From Pyropia yezoensis (Eukaryota; Rhodophyta; Bangiophyceae; Bangiales; Bangiaceae), in contig CM020619.1 in NCBI GenBank assembly GCA_009829735.1, positions 8,608,375-8,672,374 of the forward strand: a DNA stretch of 64,000 nucleotides, given 5' to 3'. The notes under the pieces are model-generated. The model saw nothing but the letters and a program-made list of their open reading frames with translations, had not been told where the DNA came from and made no database searches. Position 1 is the first letter of the stretch. The number at the start of each line of letters is the position of its first letter. The translations under genes and the position numbers were made by a program. Of this stretch, positions 57,441-64,000 are shown one piece after another.

Positions 57441-60400
57441 CTGACCGGTGGGTTGTAAGAGCTTCATGTAGCAACCCAGCCGGTACCGGCTGAGGCTGTT
57501 CCGGCTTCGGAGCAGGTGTGACATCATTCACACTGATGCGTTGGATCTCCGTATCGGAGTGTAAGATAACAGAGTGGTCATCTCTGTGGAGAATCTGGTA
57601 CGGTCCCTTGACCGGTTGCATGAGCTTGTTCCCCCGGAACTTCTGGTGTCTGATGTAGACCCAGTCACCTGTCATCAGGGTTGCGTTGCGCACCCGTAAC
57701 CGGGCGTCGAAGTTCTTCTTATATCGAAGTTGTGTTCTGTCAAGGGCACCCTTGAGCTTAGGAATCATCCACGATAGCTTGGCCAACCAAGCTAGGTGGA
57801 TACGTTCGGCCCGTCGGCCCTTCGGTGTATCATACCGAGTGCACCTGCCGGGTGGCAGCGTCAGGTTACCGACGCCTAGTGGCATGACCCACTCCAGCGG
57901 AGCGATGTTTGTGCTCCGATGCGGCCTGGCATTGTATGCCAGGGTGAGTACGGACAGAAGCCTGTCCCAAGTGTTCGTGTGCTCTGCCACGTAGCACTGT
58001 AGCATCTTGACGATGGTGCGGTTGAACCGCTCCACCTGCCCGTTGGTTTGCGGGTGGTAGTCGGATGCCCGACGTGGTTCGATACCGAACATGCCCAAGA
58101 CCTTAGTGCAGAATGCTGACGTAAGGTTTGCTCCGTTGTCGGAGAGGAGTTGCTTCATGACTCCGTATGCACTGATCCAGTGGTCAACCACTGCGTTCAT
58201 GATGGTGTATGCCGTATCATTCGGGATGGCTGCCGCTCGTGACAGCTTAGTGAAGCGGTCAGACATGACCAGGATGTACCTGTTCCCTTCTTCCGTTACC
58301 GGAAGTGGCCCGAGTATGTCGATAGCGACTTGCTCGTTGGGCCCATCGGGTGGGAATAGCTTCATGGCAGACGCCTGCCTATGTAGACTCATGCGGTTAC
58401 GCGCACAGGGGTGGCATCCTCTTACGTGGTCGACCACGTCGACGGCCATTGCTGGCCAGTAGAAGAACCTTCGCATTGCTGCGAACATACGTGAACCCCC
58501 CGGGTGTCCGGCTGTGGGGTTCTCGTGTTCTCGTTCCATGACGGCTTGCCGTAAGGACACGGGAACCACGACTTGATGTCGTCCATCGGCGGGTGCCCGC
58601 CGGTATATGAGTCCGTCTTCGTTCTCGGAGAAGATGCCGGCCGTACCGGCCAGGAGGTTAGCGCGATGACGTCTACAGTCGTCGTCATTGGCTTGTGCCT
58701 CGCGGAAGTCCGCGAGGGTTAGTGGGCATGCTCGGTGTGCCATGGTATGGTCAACCATACCTTGGGTAGCGTTACCCACCATGCAGACCGGTACCACCGG
58801 GATGTCCTCGTCCACCGGGCGGGTATCCCCGCTCGGGGTGTCGAGTCGAGACAATGCGTCTCCGAGATGGTGGGTTGACCCAGCCTTATACACGGTACGG
58901 TAGTCGTACTCGGCCATTTTTAGCCTCCATCGGGCTAGCCTCCCATGGCTATCGGAATCCTTGTCACCAAGGTTGAGGAGCCATCGTAGGGGTTCGTGGT
59001 CGGACCTCACGATGAACCTGGAGCCCTCCAGGTATGGACGGAGCAGTTGCACTGCCCATATAACTCCGAGGCATTCACGCTCGGTGGCACTATAGTTACG
59101 CTCAGCCGGGTTGAGTGTCCGGCTGAAGTATCCTACCGGACGTAGGTCCGGGATAACGTTATCGGTACCGATCAACGTCTCTCCCTGTAACAGGGTGCAT
59201 CCCACTTGTGTATCGCATGCATCGACATCGATGACGAGGGTACCCCGTCGGTGCGGTAACGCAAGGACGGGTGGGGATAGTAGGGCTCGCTTCAGCGACT
59301 CGAATGCCTCCTCTTAGCTAGGCGAAGGGGGTTGGAGTACCTTGGGCAGGGTACTGCTCGTAAGAACCGTTAACGGTTTAGCTATCCGAGCGAAGTCCTT
59401 GACGAACCGTCGGTATACATTGCACATTCCCAGGAAGCTCTTGAGCTGTGTCTGGGTGTTAGGGAACCGGGCATCCCGGAGTGCCCGGGTATTGGCTTCG
59501 AGTACCCCTAGTTTACCAGGGGTTATCTGGTGGCCCAGATACTCGACCGTCTGTTGGAAGAAGGCGCACTTCTTCAGACGCAGGGTTACCCCGGCGTTCC
59601 GCAAGAGGGTGAGTACCTCGTCCACATGTTGCACATGGTCATCCATGTTACGCGAGAAGACGATAACGTCATCGAGGTACACTAGGCAGTAACGCCACTT
59701 CACCCCCGACAGTATAATGTCGATAGCCCGCTGGAATGTAGCGGGGGCGTTGGACAATCCGAAGGGCATCCTTAGGAACTCGTACACTCCACTGTGACAG
59801 ACGAATGCCGTCTTGGGGATATCCTCGTCCGCCACCGGGATCTGCCAGTATCCGGCATTGCAGTCGATGGTGGTAAACACCGTAGCTTCCCCCAGGGAGT
59901 CGATGCATTCATCCATCCTTGGTAAAGGGTATGAGTCTTTCTTGGTAACCAAGTTGAGGCGTCGATAATCGATGCAAAACCGAGGGGTTTGATCCTTCTT
60001 CGGTACGATAACGACTGGGGCACCCCACTCCGACATCGAAGGTCGGATCACCTTAGCTTCACTCATCCTCTTTTCTTCTCCATCAACGATCTCTCGTTGC
60101 ATAGGTCCCGCTCGGTGCGGTTGTGACCGGGCGGGGCGTGCGCCTGGTACCAGGTCTATACGATGCTGGGTTGCCCCAATGGTACACAAGGCTCCGCCTG
60201 TCCACATGACGTCATGCTTTCTTAACATCCGTCGTACCCCTTCGGCTACCGAAGGGGGAAGGTGGTCGAGGTCAGCCTCAGCCAGTGCCTTCAATGCTTC
60301 TTGGTCCTTCGGCGGAATATCCGCCGGTAATGATGGTCGACTAGGCTTCCCGTCATCGGGTTGCTGTCGCTCGGTGGTCTCGGCGACCGCCAGCACCTCA

Positions 60401-61256
60401 AGTGGGTCCACTTGACCTTCCTTGTCAGGGGTAAGGATATCTCCTTCGTAGAGCTCGGCAATCCCGAGGATAGTTCCCTTCGGGAGGGTGACTGCCTTAC
60501 GGCGATAGTTCGCCATCACTAGGAGGGACGACCCTCCTGATGGGAGGTCTATGAGACCGTTGGCCATGGTCAACACATGGCGCTTGTACGTCCGCAGGTT
60601 GGACTTGACTCTGCAGATGCCTGCGAGGTCACAGTTAACCGGGAGGACTGTCTCCGACAACGGCTCAAAGCGAGTTCGCTTGGCCAACCGAAGTGTCTTC
60701 GGCTCGACACTTGCGTACACCTCAGCCACGTTAACGTGGCTCCTTGTAGCGTCAGGTCCCTGACGATAGCCGTGTGTCCTCGCTTCGTCCCGTCGGCTTC
60801 TTGAAGCTCGACGGTCCTCCGGCCTGGCCGGATTGCATCAACGTGAACGTTGATGAAGGTGCACCCCAGTATGCAGGGCACCGATAGGGTCTCACACACC
60901 AGGAAGTCGACTTCCGTGGTGAGTTCCTCGATGGTAACCCGCAGCGACATCGCTGCGGTCGTACGAATGAGGCGACCATTCGCGTCCTTGATGGTGGGTC
61001 CCCGAGTCACTCTGACTCGCGGAAGCCACTTGTCCGGGAGGGTATCCTTCCGGATAAGGTTGGGTCCAGCCCCTGTATCCAGTACAGGGTAGTACGATCG
61101 TGTCGACTGGGGGTCAACCCCCAGTGTGGCTGATACCTTGAAGTTCTCCAAGGTAAACAGCACGTGGCCTACACCGATATCCGGTGTAGCTCGGGCATCC
61201 TGAACAGGGCCCTTGTCTGGTTCCATGTGACGGGGCTTCCCGTCCTCTCCTCCCAA
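57441..61256 (-). pseudogene. pol: Pol of family-2 copy B (disrupted)
   Basis: Protease (VLDTGAG near 61080) lies in the frame 61256-60570. RT (YLDDVIVFS near 59670) lies in 60729-59314, reached only after a frameshift near 60730. A TAA at 59314-59316 replaces a Glu codon kept in copy A. The same frame then continues through RNase H (VIDVDACDTQVGCTLL), the integrase zinc finger and DDE core (AIDILGPL, LSDNGANL, HPQTNGQVERFNRT) to the family-3 insertion at 57441. The chromodomain is at 48061-47866. Confidence 0.9.
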
Positions 61257-61425
61257 CCTTGGTGGTTGGTCATCAATCCCCTGACGCCCGTGTCGTCGGG
61301 GCCGGAAGGTGTACCCGGGGGTTGATGCGGCGTCGGCTCAACCGCGCTCTCCGTGGGGCTTTCCCCGCGGTACTCCGGGGTGGCTTGCTTGGGTTACCCC
61401 AGCGCCCTCCGGTCCATCCTTCCTC

Positions 61426-63064
61426 TTACTCGTTTCCCGCCCTTGGTAGGGTGCTGTCCGCCGGGACATCCGGCTGAGGAGGTGCCTCCTCGACGGCCAG
61501 TACTCCACCTGGAGCTGGCTGCCTACCCGGTGCGGGTCCGGGTGCTCCGGTGGGATACCCCCGGTGGATGCCTTGCGTTGCGCCGCTGCCGCCGAGACTC
61601 CTCGGGGATGAGTGGGCAGGAAGACACCCAGTGCTGGGGGATCCCCACACAACATACATCCGGACGTGCCGGTCCCTCCTTGAGTTCGCATCGGGGTAGC
61701 CCCGTAGCTGCGGTTGCCTCCCTCGGGCGCCCGAGTGCCTGCTCCCTGGTAGGCCTTGGGTCCTTGGGTCAACCGGAACATGGACTCCCCCAACCGGTTG
61801 GGTCGGCCCGCAATCTGCGGAGGTGCCTCCGTACGTACTGCCCATGTAGGCAGGGGCTGGTGGGAATTACCCGTAACCGGGGCATACCCCGTTGTCCGCA
61901 CATACGGGACGCGCCGTCCCGCTCCCTCGTTGACCTGGAACTGGGTCCCAGCCGGGGCGATGTACGCTACCGTACCGTGCTCATCAATCACCGGCGTAGC
62001 CGGTAGCAGCAGGTGGCCCTGCTGGTCAACTAGAGGTTCATCCTCGCCCGTAGGGGTATGTTCGGTCGCCACCAGTACTGGTGCGGCCTTACGTTCCACC
62101 TTCTCTTGCCTCGGTACCGGGGTAAGATTGAGCTTGCTCCCCTCACCCTTGGGCTTTGAGGCCAGAGCACACTCCGGGTGTAGAACCCGGTAGGCGTCCC
62201 CTAGGGACTTGCACATATGCATCAGTCGACTGAAGTTCGTCCGTGCCGTGTTGGCTCCCCGTGCGGATATCCGCACGTAGTTGGGTACTCCTGCGAACAG
62301 GATGGCCCGTAGTTCCCCTTCTCCGAGGAGCTTCCCCAGCTCGTAGTCGAGCTCTTGAATCCGTCGTCCGAACATCTCCTCATCCTCCCAGCTCTGGGCG
62401 GTGGCAGTGCGCAGGGCCCGGTAGTGGTCCTCGCACTTGTCCTCACTGAGGTAGCTGCTAAGCAGCTCCTTCAGTATACCACGGTAGTCCATGGGGGTGG
62501 CTGCGACCCTCATTCCCGGCATCGGGGATGCCTGGCGAAGAATGCCTCGCACCCGTTCATCAACAAAGAAAGGGAGGATCTCCAGGGCCAGCCCCTCGTT
62601 AACGAGGGCCTTGTCCGCGGCTGCCTTGAAGCTAGTCAAGAAGCCGATGACTGCCAACGGGCGCCCGTTCGGCCCTCCGAACATAGGGACTCCCTTCGTA
62701 AGGGTCTGCATAGAGCGAATCGCTCGGTGCGACGTATTACGCATCGATTCCGATACGGTGGTAGATCGGTCCTCCAAACGATAACGTTCGGGAGTCAGTA
62801 CCGACCTGAAGACTTCGTTGACGATCTCCGTGCCAGCGTCCTGGATATCCAGTCGCTTAGCCAGTTGATGAGCAAACTCATCGGACTCCATCCGCTTCAG
62901 TAGGCTCGCAGTGACCTGCGCGGTCATAGCTTCCACCACTGAAGATGGTACTTCAGGCGTCGGCACCTCGGGAACCCGAGTTGCCTGGCCTCCTTCGTCG
63001 TGGGGATACTGTGAGAGGGTACCCCCTCCGCCAATAACCGACTCTCCACCGCGTAAGTATCCGC
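61426..63064 (-). pseudogene. gag: Gag of family-2 copy B (partial, frameshifted)
   Basis: From the gap edge the frame shows a helical capsid-like region (MESDEFAHQLAKRLDIQD, GFLTSFKAAADKALVNEG, LPFFVDERVRGIL), then a Pro/Gly/Thr-rich part. The zinc knuckle begins CMLCGDP in this frame; the rest (QHWVSSC) is in the next frame because a C run (about 61636-61640) has one extra base. The frame that ends AGNE-stop at 61426 is different again. So the copy has at least two frame changes. Start codon lies in or beyond the gap. Confidence 0.82.
61432..61438 (-). promoter_or_regulatory. GGGAAAC heptamer at the family-2 gag end
   Basis: Minus strand G GGA AAC GAG TAA in the frame ending AGNE, the same position relative to the stop as in families 1 and 3. 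The -1 frame hits a TAA 36 nt further on, so this copy can no longer use it, consistent with decay. Confidence 0.6.
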
Positions 63065-63564
63065 NNNNNNNNNNNNNNNNNNNNNNNNNNNNNNNNNNNN
63101 NNNNNNNNNNNNNNNNNNNNNNNNNNNNNNNNNNNNNNNNNNNNNNNNNNNNNNNNNNNNNNNNNNNNNNNNNNNNNNNNNNNNNNNNNNNNNNNNNNNN
63201 NNNNNNNNNNNNNNNNNNNNNNNNNNNNNNNNNNNNNNNNNNNNNNNNNNNNNNNNNNNNNNNNNNNNNNNNNNNNNNNNNNNNNNNNNNNNNNNNNNNN
63301 NNNNNNNNNNNNNNNNNNNNNNNNNNNNNNNNNNNNNNNNNNNNNNNNNNNNNNNNNNNNNNNNNNNNNNNNNNNNNNNNNNNNNNNNNNNNNNNNNNNN
63401 NNNNNNNNNNNNNNNNNNNNNNNNNNNNNNNNNNNNNNNNNNNNNNNNNNNNNNNNNNNNNNNNNNNNNNNNNNNNNNNNNNNNNNNNNNNNNNNNNNNN
63501 NNNNNNNNNNNNNNNNNNNNNNNNNNNNNNNNNNNNNNNNNNNNNNNNNNNNNNNNNNNNNNNN
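63065..63564. other. Assembly gap of 500 N
   Basis: Exactly 500 unknown bases, a placeholder size. The left side is family-2 gag (minus) and the right side family-3 gag (plus), so the gap lies at a repeat-repeat junction. Confidence 0.95.
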
Positions 63565-64000
63565 CTGGGGGCGACACCTGTGACTCCCAACGAGGGAGCC
63601 ACACCATACGCGGTGGGGCGTACGCCCTTCACGGGGAGTTCCCCTCGGAAACGCCGGCGGCTACACCAAGCTCGCCGTACCAGACTACAGGCACTGAGGG
63701 TGGACTTACCCCAGTGCCACAGCGGCTGTTCCCTCAACGTGAGGTGCCGCCCAAGATTCAGGTAGCCAACCCGGTCTACCAGCGGATCTTTGACTGTGAG
63801 ACCTACGCTCTCCACAACAAGTCGGTGGCGTATGGTCCTGACCAGGCCCGAGCTATGGGCCGTGCCAAGAAGAATGCACTTCATTCTTTTGGGCACAGAG
63901 CGGAGTGGGATGGAACTCCCCCCTCCGTGTCTTTGAGTTCCTACGTCGTTTCACAAAAGCCTGTGACGACAATGCCATAAGTGAAGGCATGGCTTTTTAC
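63565..64000 (+). pseudogene. gag: Gag fragment of a second family-3 element
   Basis: Collinear with 49319-49756 of the complete family-3 gag and almost identical. It lacks one G in the run at about 63635-63639 and one C in the run at about 63916-63922, each shifting the frame. It is the start of another copy extending beyond the window. Confidence 0.85.

Larger units (their letters stand above)
57441..63064 (-). mobile_element. Family-2 retrotransposon copy B, 5' part
   Basis: It holds most of pol (61256-57441) and gag (63064-61426) on the minus strand. It is cut on the right by the sequence gap, so the 5' LTR and primer-binding site are not visible. Confidence 0.88.

Noticed and set aside
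1-64000. tRNA, rRNA or CRISPR features
   Set aside because: No cloverleaf-like sequence, rRNA stretch or regularly spaced identical repeats were recognised by eye; a covariance-model tRNA scan was not possible.

Overview
The window is eukaryotic nuclear DNA: GC-rich, with sparse genes, few short introns, Ala/Gly/Pro/Arg-rich low-complexity protein segments and a heavy load of chromodomain-type Ty3/gypsy LTR retrotransposons. A plant/red-alga type TFIIB-related factor (pBrp-like), a bacterial-type mitochondrial L30 and a choice-of-anchor A secreted protein fit a GC-rich alga, most simply a bangiophyte red alga of the Porphyra/Pyropia kind. That assignment is inference.

Layout. 1-2967: 3' part of a family-2 element (copy C; antisense ORF plus 3' LTR) inserted in the pol tail of a family-3-like relic (2968-3400). 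3401-5617: a stretch packed with short palindromes and a GC-rich minisatellite. 5618-15264: complete family-1 element I (minus strand). 15356-24007: decayed, 3'-truncated family-1 element II. 24008-29402: decayed family-2 copy A. 29403-44087: the host gene island, holding a Ulp1-type SUMO protease, mitochondrial uL30, a multi-exon TFIIB-related factor, a secreted choice-of-anchor A protein and the C-terminal half of a catalase. 44088-48061 plus 57441-63064: family-2 copy B (minus strand), split by a complete, apparently very young family-3 element at 48062-57440 with identical-looking 468-bp LTRs and a perfect CTGAC target duplication. 63065-63564 is a 500-N gap; 63565-64000 is gag of a second family-3 copy.

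The main discovery is a shared, unusual element architecture. In all three LTR families gag and pol run from the 5' LTR as usual, but a third long gene (about 650-790 codons) lies between pol and the polypurine tract on the OPPOSITE strand, reading inward from the 3' LTR. The three versions of this antisense protein share a recognisable core, so it appears to be an ancient component and not random open frame. Its function is unknown to me.

A second shared feature is the gag-pol junction. Every visible gag 3' end carries GGGAAAC, in correct zero-frame register, one codon before the stop. In the three better-preserved junctions pol lies in the -1 frame. In the family-3 element the heptamer is followed by a 6-nt spacer and an 11-bp stem-loop, the classical form of a programmed -1 ribosomal frameshift signal. 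Intact gag, pol and antisense genes in element I and in the family-3 element suggest recent activity.
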